This document shows, piece after piece, positions 57,751 through 61,450 of a stretch of 64,000 nucleotides of DNA (positions are counted from its first letter, which is position 1; every line of letters starts with the position of its first letter). The stretch comes from Streblospio benedicti (lineage: Eukaryota; Annelida; Polychaeta; Spionida; Spionidae). Under the pieces are notes generated by a model, which was not told where the DNA came from, did not search any database, and was given only the letters and a program-made list of their open reading frames with translations. Both the position numbers and the translations under genes were made by a program. The stretch is from positions 41,393,862-41,457,861 of the forward strand of contig CM032663.1 in NCBI GenBank assembly GCA_019095985.1, given 5' to 3'.

Positions 57751-58143
57751 TAGCATGGATTAAGAATTGACAGCAAAATCAAACAGTTTCTAAGATATTT
57801 CATGTTTTTTAAATTAGTTTTACAATCCAACTTTTATAGCATTTAATGTTGCAATTTTCAGAAGAAACATAATAAAAGGTAGTTCTCTAATACTAGCCAC
57901 ATAAAGAATTGACAGTCTCCCCATTGATATTTCATATGCATATAATCATTTGATATTTATATTGCATAAGGATGAAGTTCAGAAACTTAGAGAAAGCTAT
58001 CAGCAATCATTGTCACTTCAAGAACGAAATGAAGCTGAATCCAACAGACTGCGTCAGATGTATGAAAGTGAATTGAAGTTGAGGGAAAGACTTGTAGCAA
58101 GATTAGAAAAGGCTAATGATAAGGCTGTGAAGGCATCTGCTCA
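274..58143 (+). CDS. ANKRD26/CCDC144-family coiled-coil protein gene, partial (both ends missing)
   Basis: About 50 exons with GT-AG borders, nearly all phase 0, give roughly 2,200 codons. Family recognition rests on the coiled-coil part. The exon at 30810 encodes EKRKNAEVLYAKTKEQLARK followed by EEQYSEEIDSKQKLELSMR, and those at 57050-57624 encode ELEAKARVELNQKLEE and VNAYLEEQARAREKLDRMRD. As I recall them, ANKRD26, CCDC144 and POTE-type proteins read very much like this in the same order. Vertebrate ANKRD26 is a centriole/cilium-base scaffold with N-terminal ankyrin repeats. No ankyrin repeats are visible here, so they should lie upstream of base 274. The last exon found ends in phase 2 at 58143 with no stop, so the 3' end is missing too. 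The acidic first half is unusually long. A DEG/ENaC gene sits antisense in one intron. Family assignment is fairly sure; function in this animal is inferred. Confidence 0.88.
316..1918 (+). other. Intron or upstream non-coding stretch
   Basis: AT-rich sequence with homopolymer runs and no supported gene, TIR element or RNA. It is read as intron between the candidate exon at 274 and the secure exon at 1919. Confidence 0.5.
1919..3688 (+). CDS. ANKRD26-like gene, exons at 1919-2041, 3365-3413 and 3599-3688
   Basis: Exon 1919-2041 (phase 0-0) begins RQASIHQKSQPPSEDAIKEE and is acidic. Exon 3365-3413 encodes ASGISLMEEMDKRSKH and ends in phase 1. Exon 3599-3688 restores the frame across the join and encodes SSSKIPLHFGAYKTKSISNF and a short tail, again ending in phase 1. 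A 12-base segment at 2712-2723 (EQLQ), with a strong pyrimidine-CAG acceptor, could be a microexon between the first two. The next secure exon (5435) starts in phase 0, so at least one phase 1-0 exon is missing, possibly in the assembly gap. Confidence 0.65.
4249..4308 (+). repeat. Two tandem 29-bp units with CCAAT boxes
   Basis: Two copies of a 29-bp unit (GGGTGTGGCGGGTTCAACCA and onward) start at 4249 and 4280. Each holds ACCAATCA. Two more CCAATCA motifs lie upstream, near 4160 and 4224, and a TATTTAAA-like box follows near 4313. This resembles a promoter layout or a mobile-element end, but no transcript can be assigned and the gap begins 60 bases later. Confidence 0.6.
4372..4471. other. 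Assembly gap of 100 Ns
   Basis: Exactly 100 undetermined bases, the usual placeholder for a gap of unknown length. It lies in the intron where a linking exon of the ANKRD26-like gene is expected. Confidence 0.98.
5435..10047 (+). CDS. ANKRD26-like gene, acidic exon series with repeated Trp-Asp-Ser motif
   Basis: Seven phase-0 exons: 5435-5641, 6261-6341, 6744-6794, 7011-7079, 8393-8506, 8966-9145 and 9970-10047. Most carry one copy of an acidic motif: SNYSNWDSS, SSWGDSDDDDIPEIPKIP, DDRWDSESDIPSTPKVP, DDWDTSSEIESIEGAP, DDDWDSDIESKLDPSSG. The layout suggests exon duplication, with each unit able to be skipped without losing frame. The low-complexity Asp/Ser/Pro/Lys content predicts disorder. 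The donor of the first exon (GTGATT at 5642) is the weakest border. From memory, vertebrate CCDC144/ANKRD26 proteins also have WDS-type repeats before the coiled coil, which supports placing these exons in the same gene. Confidence 0.85.
10048..11277 (+). other. Intron
   Basis: 1.2 kb of AT-rich intron between two phase-0 exons. No repeat or gene is supported in it. Confidence 0.7.
11278..12594 (+). CDS. ANKRD26-like gene, 1.3-kb acidic exon with IKPLK repeats
   Basis: A 439-codon phase-0 exon, far longer than any other here. The acceptor is one of two adjacent CAGs (11277 or 11280) and the donor is GAG/GTGAGA. It is extremely rich in Asp, Glu, Lys and Ser. At least three copies of an internal repeat are clear: DIKIKPLKMKREQ, SINIKPLKLTRTVDIPIDD and DIKPLKFTKTVDIPIDD. 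Two copies of an [E/D]EWxAAL motif occur near the end (SDEWQAALNTVKK, EDEWKAALSIVGK). No enzymatic domain is visible. The repeats probably form short linear binding motifs in a disordered linker, which is inference. The open frame runs beyond the donor into the intron before stopping. Confidence 0.85.
12595..15098 (+). other. Intron containing a foldback element
   Basis: 2.5 kb of AT-rich intron. The only distinct structure is the inverted-repeat element at 13987-14288. Short open frames nearby have no recognisable features. Confidence 0.7.
13987..14288. mobile_element. Foldback/MITE-like element with ~118-bp inverted arms
   Basis: Arms 13987-14104 and 14171-14288 are near-complete reverse complements, for example ACTGGATTATGTACAATGG against CCATTGTACACAATCCAGT. 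A 66-base GC-richer centre separates them. The RNA would fold into one long hairpin. It has no coding capacity beyond mirrored frames. It is probably a non-autonomous DNA transposon. The TA-rich ends hide any target duplication, so the superfamily is unassigned. Confidence 0.85.
15099..16995 (+). CDS. ANKRD26-like gene, five exons including a poly-Asp segment
   Basis: Phase-0 exons at 15099-15140, 15371-15418, 15596-15730, 16541-16600 and 16780-16995. The third encodes DSDLSDLEDFSEASLRNSLD and a predicted helix around LAQELLQTGLAPSELKAP. The last two together encode another copy of the acidic motif (NSKWDSES joined to DIEESPIPSLNKSPAPS). The exon at 16780 then holds a GAT-repeat tract giving a run of eight Asp residues, and ends TWERENKLKK, leading into the helical exon downstream. 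Confidence 0.85.
17257..17658 (+). CDS. ANKRD26-like gene, Glu/Lys/Arg-rich helical exon
   Basis: A 134-codon phase-0 exon made almost only of Glu, Lys, Arg, Ala and Gln, with the recurring unit RRKAEEKREEE. Such i/i+4 charged patterns form either a single stable alpha helix or a coiled coil. The lack of regular hydrophobic a/d positions favours a single alpha helix, so a rigid spacer is likely (inference). The DNA is a purine-rich tandem repeat, so its mirror-strand frame rich in Phe/Ser/Leu is not a gene. Copy number may vary between alleles. Confidence 0.88.
17659..20129 (+). other. Intron with a LINE 3' fragment
   Basis: 2.5 kb of intron. The LINE fossil at 18001-18660 is the only recognised element. 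The rest is AT-rich and featureless. Confidence 0.7.
18001..18660 (-). mobile_element. 5'-truncated LINE (CR1/L2/Daphne-like), 3' end
   Basis: Read on the minus strand, around 18395-18300, the frame gives RVPDCHYVDIRIRAFSIRG followed by PHEWNKLPLEIRI and a stop. This is the usual closing segment of reverse-transcriptase ORFs in CR1/L2-like LINEs (RAFS.R.P..WN.LP..IR). A 3' tail with AGCGCTCTAGAACACTG and a short TTACATTACAT repeat follows at 18001-18060, also typical of that group. The frame upstream is decayed. It is an intronic fossil. Confidence 0.65.
20130..28614 (+). CDS. ANKRD26-like gene, linker exons at 20130-20185, 24953-25062 and 28418-28614
   Basis: Exon 20130-20185 (AEDAKHIQQQVEAKLDKSG) ends in phase 2. 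Exon 24953-25062 encodes VKGKPKTAGKMHDAWDDDDD then DTFNDLDVPGMESPRK, another W-D acidic unit, and ends in phase 2. Exon 28418-28614 continues in frame with VDVHVIGTASPVRTAVLDNL and SERRIVNRQLSDDCLSYSS, Ser/Thr-rich linker sequence, ending in phase 1. A connecting phase 2-0 exon between 20185 and 24953 is required. The candidate at 24382-24452 does not fit that phase, so the splice path here is unresolved. Confidence 0.75.
20186..24258 (+). other. Long intron, 4 kb
   Basis: AT-rich intron holding a 14-bp inverted-repeat element (21872-22363), a GC-rich module near 23531-23580, and otherwise nothing recognisable. Confidence 0.6.
21872..22363. mobile_element. Possible MITE with 14-bp terminal inverted repeats
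   Basis: CACATGGGCTTTTA at 21872-21885 recurs inverted as TAAAAGCCCATGTG at 22350-22363. The interior is non-coding. No clear target duplication is seen, so the assignment is tentative. Confidence 0.4.
24259..24387 (-). mobile_element. tRNA-derived SINE flanked by 14-bp target duplications
   Basis: Read on the minus strand, the element starts GCTTCCGTGGCGATAGTGG, with a pol III A-box-like GTGGCGATAGTGG. A B-box-like GGGTTCGAATG follows about 46 bases on, then an unrelated body and an AT-rich tail. The sequence AACTGGGTTTATTA occurs at both sides (24245-24258 and 24388-24401), a classic retrotransposition target duplication. The tRNA part is not foldable into a complete tRNA gene, so this is a SINE head rather than a working tRNA. 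Confidence 0.75.
24382..24452 (+). CDS. Doubtful exon next to the SINE
   Basis: The frame IGRELEEAKKAKVSFE ends at GAG/GTAGAT in phase 0, matching the phase-0 start of the exon at 24953. The nearest acceptor (AG at 24380-24381) lies inside the SINE and implies a phase-1 entry, whereas the previous exon ends in phase 2. It could be a real exon whose 5' part was disturbed by the SINE, an alternative exon, or chance. Confidence 0.3.
24574..24908. mobile_element. TA-type MITE with ~24-bp terminal inverted repeats
   Basis: The left end TACCGTATTCGTTCTTATAA matches the inverted right end TTATTAGAACGAATACGGTA with one mismatch. It has TA-rich flanks, 335 bp and no ORF. It is probably a non-autonomous Tc1/mariner/pogo-like element. 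It ends 44 bp before the splice acceptor of the exon at 24953. Confidence 0.7.
25288..27625. repeat. Tandem duplication of ~560 bp, first copy split by a transposon
   Basis: The block TATCAATCACTGGTTTTAAC through to CTTTACAATGGGTTTTCATGG and GGTGCTTTTGTAAG is present twice. Copy A is 25288-25790 plus 27000-27054. Copy B is 27065-27625. The two share most bases throughout. Copy A is interrupted by the hAT-like element at 25791-26999, whereas copy B keeps the empty site. Non-coding intron sequence. Confidence 0.85.
25791..26999. mobile_element. hAT-like non-autonomous DNA transposon, 1.2 kb
   Basis: The ends are CAGGGTTCCCACGCTC and GAGTGGGAACCCTG, matching inverted repeats of hAT type (CAGGG...CCCTG). 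They are flanked by TTTACAA on both sides (25784-25790 and 27000-27006). hAT elements normally make 8-bp duplications, so one base may have changed. The inside is GC-richer near 25960-26110 and has no transposase-like frame. The paralogous copy B shows the uninterrupted target. Confidence 0.82.
27767..27869. promoter_or_regulatory. Cluster of three TGACATCAT sites with ATTGG boxes
   Basis: TGACATCAT occurs at 27767, 27816 and 27861, with ATTGGTT before the first two. CRE/ATF-like and CCAAT elements are known to pair in promoters. Here the spacing (about 49 and 45 bp) also suggests a small internal tandem repeat. Regulatory function is conjecture. Confidence 0.3.
28956..31709 (+). CDS. ANKRD26-like gene, start of the conserved coiled coil
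   Basis: Exons 28956-29088, 30014-30101, 30810-30986, 31186-31323 and an 18-base microexon 31692-31709 (DFDKQL) join in frame. The protein is heptad-rich: VNVMRLQEQLREAQRKMDKE, then KLEDVTRAKSNLEKSKIDLE, then FNEETEKRKNAEVLYAKTKE. The next exon gives VEEEKADLLRELNHEKNARI and LQEQINEEQLHFQKTLNED. The KRKNAEVLY...LARKEEQYSEE stretch is the signature of the ANKRD26/CCDC144/POTE coiled coil. It is expected to dimerise. No enzymatic residues are expected. Confidence 0.93.
32140..36450 (+). CDS. ANKRD26-like gene, central coiled coil
   Basis: Nine exons: 32140-32223, 32570-32674, 32980-33194, 34158-34299, 34646-34812, 35308-35434, 35923-36111 and 36343-36450, with 32570 opening MELERLRSRNKDDHELLATE. 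The phases (0, 2-1 joins) agree throughout. Parts such as LTSLSTANQKLNSSLDNEIS and HENVSLQQQLDEARVAGSGY follow the order of vertebrate ANKRD26. The exon at 34646-34812 (LSIANATLVERTQQLTTIQK onward) is strikingly GC-rich compared with its neighbours. Counting the listed ranges gives eight secure exons; the count of nine would require one unseen segment, so eight is the supported number. Confidence 0.92.
33360..33835 (+). mobile_element. Degenerate non-LTR retrotransposon (LINE) fragment
   Basis: Within an intron, the translated frames show VESFLSGCTQRV and the reverse-transcriptase catalytic block RIRLFADDCFIYRHI (the FADD box). After a gap in the homology comes WNMLPADAGEAGSFTIFKSR ending LSELRP and a stop at 33736-33738, the common C-terminus of CR1/jockey-like ORF2. 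The region between FADD and the terminus is deleted and the 5' part is missing. It is oriented with the host gene. Confidence 0.75.
36755..37700. repeat. Degenerate ~150-bp tandem array ending in a CATA microsatellite
   Basis: The core TTGGCAAAGTGCCAAAATTGAA recurs in variant form near 36755, 36895, 37070, 37199, 37351 and 37500, each followed by similar text (CCAAGTTTGAA, TGTATTGAAA.TATTGAAGAA). Spacing is about 130-175 bp. A (CATA)n microsatellite lies at 37616-37655, followed by the palindrome GCTTCAGCTGCTGAAGC at about 37691. It is probably a repeat-rich mobile element of unknown family rather than coding DNA. Confidence 0.65.
38183..45789 (+). CDS. ANKRD26-like gene, coiled-coil exons up to the nested gene
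   Basis: Exons 38183-38290, 40763-40882, 41237-41308, 41534-41605, 42310-42408, 43764-43814, 44077-44150, 44277-44346 and 45691-45789 join in frame. They encode GELEDKVHELELEKARMEAE, VRQNQDALLSNLKSSHAHLE, ALWETEVKSRSKLGLR, NIQLQKELLTLRKHLKVAKQ and other coiled coil. A 12-base segment at 39199-39210 (QRYP) with CAG acceptor and GTGAGA donor may be a microexon. The exon at 38183 is GC-rich and Gln/Arg-rich (RERAERVEQQQLISQQQAAG). Confidence 0.9.
39632..39680. repeat. Perfect 23-bp palindrome with 3-base loop
   Basis: Arms 39632-39654 and 39658-39680 are exact reverse complements. Each carries GGATCTATTGACATGAAT and ends in a run of G on the left and C on the right. It could be a snap-back cruciform, a recent foldback insertion, or a sequencing/assembly artefact. 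Confidence 0.85.
39775..39992. mobile_element. hAT-type MITE, 218 bp
   Basis: Terminal inverted repeats CAGGGTATGAAA and TTTCATACCCTG delimit a short non-coding element with GGCCGGC-rich motifs. Flanks GTACAAA and GTACAACA resemble an imperfect 8-bp target duplication. Confidence 0.75.
40264..40682. mobile_element. Putative MITE with imperfect inverted ends
   Basis: The left end TGGCGTTCGGAACGAACTCG and the inverted right end TGGTGCATTCGGAACAACTCG match with small gaps. ATAAATTGTAAT is present on both sides (40252-40263 and 40683-40694), which may be a target duplication. No coding frame is recognised. Confidence 0.55.
42485..43517 (-). mobile_element. Penelope-like retroelement fossil (RT tail plus GIY-YIG region)
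   Basis: On the minus strand, fragments near 43400-43155 resemble the end of a Penelope RT: a region like FEERALNSAPVTPKVWFRYV, then HLNSINNSIQFTIE and LPFLDICIVNNHDGSL. Further on, 42790-42490 resembles the GIY-YIG endonuclease region (ETARALNIRFKEH; IQQAIHIHCKSPYLIWNA). The ends, 42482-42560 and 43420-43517, are inverted copies of each other, as known for this family. The element is broken and old. It lies in an intron. Confidence 0.7.
44919..45420. mobile_element. Possible Harbinger-like MITE
   Basis: The left end CTCCCCGTTCACACTGCTATGA and the inverted right end GCCCAGTCCACACCACTACGA are similar, and TTA flanks both sides, as expected for PIF/Harbinger. The interior repeats GTCGTA-like words and has no ORF. 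Confidence 0.5.
46147..46325. mobile_element. TA-type MITE (TACAGTGAA termini)
   Basis: The left end TACAGTGAAAATCGTCAACAA matches the inverted right end TACAGTGAATATCCTCAACAA at 19 of 21 bases. It is 179 bp and non-coding. The TA/CAGT ends resemble pogo or Tc1-like elements. Confidence 0.7.
46474..46613. mobile_element. Short MITE (GTAGAACC termini)
   Basis: GTAGAACCACTTTACTATGACCACC at the left (from 46476) pairs with the inverted right end GGTAGAACCTCCAAATAAGACCACC, with scattered mismatches. It is about 140 bp, non-coding, and 290 bp beyond the stop codon of the DEG/ENaC gene. Confidence 0.6.
46899..47623 (-). CDS. DEG/ENaC gene exons 8-9: pre-TM2, pore and C-terminus
   Basis: Exon 8 opens VFSTPWPHQGYEMALYKTMI, matching the family WP...Y block. 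It ends LQLNVYFQ, which continues in exon 9 as EKSVLIYKENEAVTVDALYG. The pore segment SIGGNFNLWIGISFFTVVEL contains the G-x-S selectivity filter as Gly-Ile-Ser, the same triplet as in nematode MEC-type degenerins. The degenerin position two residues before GG region is Gly. A short charged cytosolic tail ends NEKVRNEAYT and a TAA. Confidence 0.92.
46899..51117 (-). CDS. DEG/ENaC/ASIC-family sodium channel subunit, complete nine-exon gene
   Basis: Exons from 5' to 3' on the minus strand are 51117-50926, 50270-50134, 49755-49617, 49382-49065, 48949-48681, 48213-48147, 48038-47934, 47623-47405 and 47156-46899 (stop TAA). Phases agree at every join and give about 567 residues, normal for the family. 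Members form trimeric, amiloride-sensitive Na+ channels in the plasma membrane. Seen: TM1 in exon 1, the post-TM1 motif EFPDITLCNLN, many paired extracellular Cys, ECNCIKACEELRY before TM2, and TM2 with GGNFNLWIGISFFTVVELCE. The start ATG at 51117 has A at -3, and another ATG lies three codons on. The gating ligand (protons, peptide or mechanical) cannot be told from sequence. The small sixth exon is the least certain. Confidence 0.92.
47934..50270 (-). CDS. DEG/ENaC gene exons 2-7: extracellular domain
   Basis: Exon 2 has WCKDCTPEFPDITLCNLNS. Exon 4 has RFIQQCQFYDWDLKPHKKIE and LWCFTFDGQ, then GLETVIYLDNFGHAEMPVF, the palm/beta-ball region. Exon 5 has VVIHPHGTAPDIKKGFNVAP, NCTYQEFLSPL and DDYCVSSCHQAELMDKCRC. 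The 67-base exon 6 (48213-48147) was chosen because it alone restores phase 2 to 0. Exon 7 has RTRCSLNLDHSNTECNCIKA followed by CEELRYESK. About fifteen cysteines match the disulfide-rich thumb of ASIC-type channels. Confidence 0.87.
50926..51117 (-). CDS. DEG/ENaC gene exon 1: N-terminus and first transmembrane segment
   Basis: 64 codons. The cytosolic stretch SQLRAFAESTTVKGVGRVL corresponds to the family gating region that normally reads His-Gly; here it is Lys-Gly. The hydrophobic segment LRLLWLLAMIFGFSFALYNI is TM1. The exon ends in phase 0 at a strong donor (ACT/GTAAGT). Confidence 0.9.
52149..52179 (+). other. G-rich tract, potential G-quadruplex
   Basis: Seven G then repeated CGGGGG and GGCGGGGAGGG blocks give at least four runs of three or more G on the plus strand. 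It lies about 1 kb upstream of the DEG/ENaC start codon, so it could sit in that gene's promoter region. Confidence 0.6.
53186..53300. repeat. GC-rich module in AT-rich intron
   Basis: GGCGCC words, then GTGGGGAGGGGGGCTAGGGGG and a CCCCCC tract followed by GAAAATTTTGAAAATTTG. The composition is unlike anything around it. A related module lies inverted at 23531-23580. It may be part of an unrecognised mobile element. Confidence 0.4.
54686..55037. repeat. 350-bp dispersed repeat, copy 1
   Basis: Begins CAGTATCCGTTTGATCCGG and ends GTGTACAGTTGATAAGG. A second copy in the same orientation lies at 59349-59693. Long identical stretches (over 90 bp around CTTTAGTAGCAAGTTAAGTG) alternate with short clusters of changes. 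It has no coding capacity and no obvious terminal repeats. Confidence 0.9.
55501..58143 (+). CDS. ANKRD26-like gene, conserved C-terminal coiled coil
   Basis: Exons 55501-55671, 57050-57139, 57511-57624 and 57971-58143. They encode LEDLKLELDSETEEKEQHLS, HSEVEHIRAELEAKARVELN and QKLEE joined to VNAYLEEQARAREKLDRMRD. The last exon gives DEVQKLRESYQQSLSLQERN and LRERLVARLEKANDKAVKAS. This block matches, in order, the end of vertebrate CCDC144/ANKRD26 coiled coils (K.RLELNQKLEEVN...; LK.R.SL..KLE..N.K). The last exon ends in phase 2 (CA/GTAAGT), so at least one more exon must follow beyond what could be found. Confidence 0.93.
56180..56559 (+). other. Two G-rich tracts in an intron
   Basis: Runs at 56180-56209 and 56532-56559 each hold four or more G-tracts on the plus strand and could form G-quadruplexes in the nascent transcript. 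A similar tract lies at 54482-54502. No gene is present between the exons at 55671 and 57050. Confidence 0.5.
57717..57746 (+). repeat. 30-base poly(A) run
   Basis: Uninterrupted A tract in the intron after the exon 57511-57624. It may mark the tail of a retroelement insertion, but nothing recognisable precedes it. Confidence 0.9.
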
Positions 58144-58813
58144 GTAAGTGGGTTTAACATGTTTGCCATTGTTTTTCAAGAGGTACATATTTATGTGACC
58201 TAAATTTTATTCAGTCTATGCTGTATACAATGTAGTATGGTAAGTATTTTTCTAGATCTAGACATGTAGCTTTAAGTAAAATTTGTGTATATGACAAGCT
58301 TTTCAAGTTAATCAACAATGTTTAAGAACTTATTCTGTATCAAGAAACTAATACATGTATTTGGCCAATAAACTCTCTATATAATAGTCCAATATAAATC
58401 TTCTCCTTTCTACCAATGTACACTGCTAGATCATAATTTAAGAGACCAAAAAACACTTCTGCTCACTGTTATGCCTTATTTTATTAAATGGTACCAACAA
58501 CAAGAACACTACATTGTATGTGTTTTCATGTTTTCACACATCATCAGTTACTAAACAATCAAATAATTAAATATACTCTATAGTATATTGAAGTATGTGC
58601 ATTACAATATTAATCCAATACACATCACAGGAGATATTATAATCTGCAATTGTATAGGTATTAAGAGAACAGAACTATTTACACTGTCAAGAACTTAATA
58701 GTGAGTTCCCTGCTCCTATACTCGTCCTTCGTGTTATGCCTTATTTGCTTTTTTATATGCTTATGATACAAGCATGCTGGACAACAATCAAATGATGTAT
58801 GTAGGGTATATTT

Positions 58814-61450
58814 TCAGTCCTCCCTAAATATAAGATGATCGTTTTCATCCCACCGACCCACCCAGTTTTTCCCAAAGTTTATATCTTTAAATCCATGCAT
58901 ATAAGTCCATTTGGTCTTGATATTTGCCTTTAATGTGGGCATCTCAATTTTTGGGCTTACTACCAACTGTTCTCCTTTGTATGTCAAGATCCGTTTTTTC
59001 AATGGTGGCTGACCAGTCCAAACCCCGATTTATTTGCAATTTGGTTACCTATCGGCTTTCTTTTCTTGGAAAATATATTTAAATTCCAAGAATACTTTTA
59101 ATGGATGCCAATTGACTCAATTACAGCATCCAGTCCAAATTTTGCTTAAGTCAATCACCTTGCTGACAAAATTCTGTATTAATTCGATAAAAACTTTATT
59201 GTTATGTTTTTTTAGATTCATGTCATTGTATTCATTCTGAAAATTGAAAACAGTGAAAATTTTACTTGCACAATATTTGCTCAAAATAGTCTGAAGATGA
59301 AGATGTAATAATAAAGGTTGTGTTGCAACTAAATGGTTCTATATGCCCCAGTATCCGTTTGATCCGGTTAACCTTTAGATTGTGATGCAAACTGTTGACA
59401 TCATGTTACAACCCGCGATATTGAACCTCTAACGTATCTGTATATGATGAAGATCAAATGGTATACACATGTCTGAAAGTAGTATATATGTATTACGTAA
59501 AACCAAGTTTTCTCGGGTCAAAAGTATAAAAAGTACTATAATGTCATCTTTATGAATAACATGAAATTTTTTCTCATCTTAATTTCTCATCATAATCATT
59601 CATGCTTTAGTAGCAAGTTAAGTGTGCAGAAAATCAAACCTACAAAATTTGTTTTGGCTTGTCATACTTTTAATGTGTGTACAGTTGATAAGGCATATTG
59701 TGTTTTTGTGTTCTTTTAGGTCTCAGGAATGAGGGGAAAAATTCCCAAAAAATCCAAGTTGGGCAAAGTTGATTTTTATGCGATTTTCAAAATTAATATT
59801 GCCCATAACTTTTTAAATATTGGTTTTAGACACATTATTACTATTATTCATTGATAGGAAATAGCATATAAGGATTCTTAAAATCATGTTATATTTGACC
59901 TTGAGGGCTTTTCAAGGTCAAAAGGGTAGAATTACCCCCTTAATTATAGTAAAAACTGTTCTTCATTCCTGGTAGCTATTAAACTATGAATATTTGTATT
60001 TTCTATCACTAAATACACAATACAATAGAATTGAAATGAATAAATAACCAGCTTGGTAAAAATACTGAAGTCTTTATTTTTGGAAATACTTACCAATTTA
60101 CCTATTTTGGAGAAACATGAGGATATCATATCTTGTTATATGGAAATGCCATGTTGTGCTAATGAGGTTACATAGTATTTAGATACGTGTATTTGCATAT
60201 TCTACTCTACATTGGCAATGTATGCTGCACTACAGGCCATTTTTGGTACACATGCAAGCATTACATTTCTTTGTCTTAACACAAGCACTAAATTTCTCTC
60301 AGAAGTGTAGGGGGAGCTACAGCCTTGTCAGTAATTATCGGGATAACAGATCCTTTAACAGATCTTTTAGAAAAACCATGTTCATATTTATTTATTTAAT
60401 TGTGTTTTGAGCATCCTCCAAGTAGCAGCCTGATAATGTACTCTTAGACTGTGATAATAACATGCTTCACTGCGCTAAGGTGCAACAAATTTAGAACTCT
60501 TATTATATAAACAGGAAACTATTAACTCTCCACTTTCAGTTATATTGTCCTTTTTACAATTGGTCCCAAAAACAGCTGTCTTGTTTTTCAATGTTGAGTT
60601 GATTTCAAAAAGTTTGAAAACTTTAACTTTTCCCATCCCGAAAATTGATTATGTAGTAACGCATCCAGAAATGACATGCACTGTTAGAATTAATTTACAC
60701 ATATCTTCTCCAAGGCACTCTTGGATTGGATTCATGTGTACACCATGTGTACGTTTTCATGACTATCACATTTATGTGTGCAAACAACAACCACTTGGTC
60801 TTTGCAGACTCTTGATGTGTAATATTGACCAGACCTCCTAGTGTTTTGGCTGACATCAAAAGGGCCTGCTCTTTTGTCATATCTGTCCACGTCCCAGTCC
60901 AGAAGTTTTATTATTTCTTCTAATTGTAACTAATCTTATTTCCATTGCTTCATAAATCACCCTTAGATTCTTCTATCATACTGTCAATCAAGTTATCTTG
61001 ATCAGTAATATTTGCAGCGTCATAAATGTTTTCAATAAATTCATCAATTTCCTTCTCATCATCTAAGTTACTCTAAATATCTTCACTGACAGACATTTCT
61101 CATTCTCATCATTCGTTGCTTCATTGCCTTCTATGCAAATGCAATGCAGGATCTGTTGATAACCATGCTCTAATGTTCTTGCAAAGGTCTTTTCATCTAT
61201 CATCTTTCGAAGTGATCCCCTTGGATATGGTACGTAGCCACGACCTGGTCCGGCGTAATGACCCGGTTCGTCAGAAACTCCATGAACTGGCACGCTCATG
61301 ACATGCTTACATTCTTTTGTCTAGTATTCACAAGACATTGCACCCTCCAAGCAGTTTACTTCTGGTCCGAAAAGTGAATATTCGTCCATCTCGCTGAAAG
61401 AGGACGTTATGATTCCTTGCTTGGAGGTTGAAGACATTGAAGATCTACTA
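58814..61450 (-). pseudogene. Unidentified decayed coding sequence, probably mobile-element derived
   Basis: Several minus-strand fragments look protein-like although interrupted. At 61299-61063 the text is DEPGHYAGPGRGYVPYPRGS then LRKMIDEKTFARTLEHGYQQ. At 60880-60695 it is MTKEQALLMSAKTLGGLVNI. At 59002-58814 it is MPTLKANIKTKWTYMHGFKD. The GPGRGYV block also occurs on the plus strand at about 62981-63080 (AGPGRGYVDHIPFPKVLQDN), so it is repetitive. I do not recognise the family. It could be a DNA transposon, or an element of another class, or a host pseudogene. Confidence 0.4.
59349..59693. repeat. 350-bp dispersed repeat, copy 2
   Basis: Same orientation as copy 1 at 54686-55037, with the same first and last 17 or more bases. 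Differences are clustered at sites roughly 30-60 bp apart rather than spread evenly. Confidence 0.9.

Noticed and set aside
60545-60841. Plus-strand 98-codon frame
   Set aside because: It is opposite the decayed minus-strand coding remnant and has no family features of its own.
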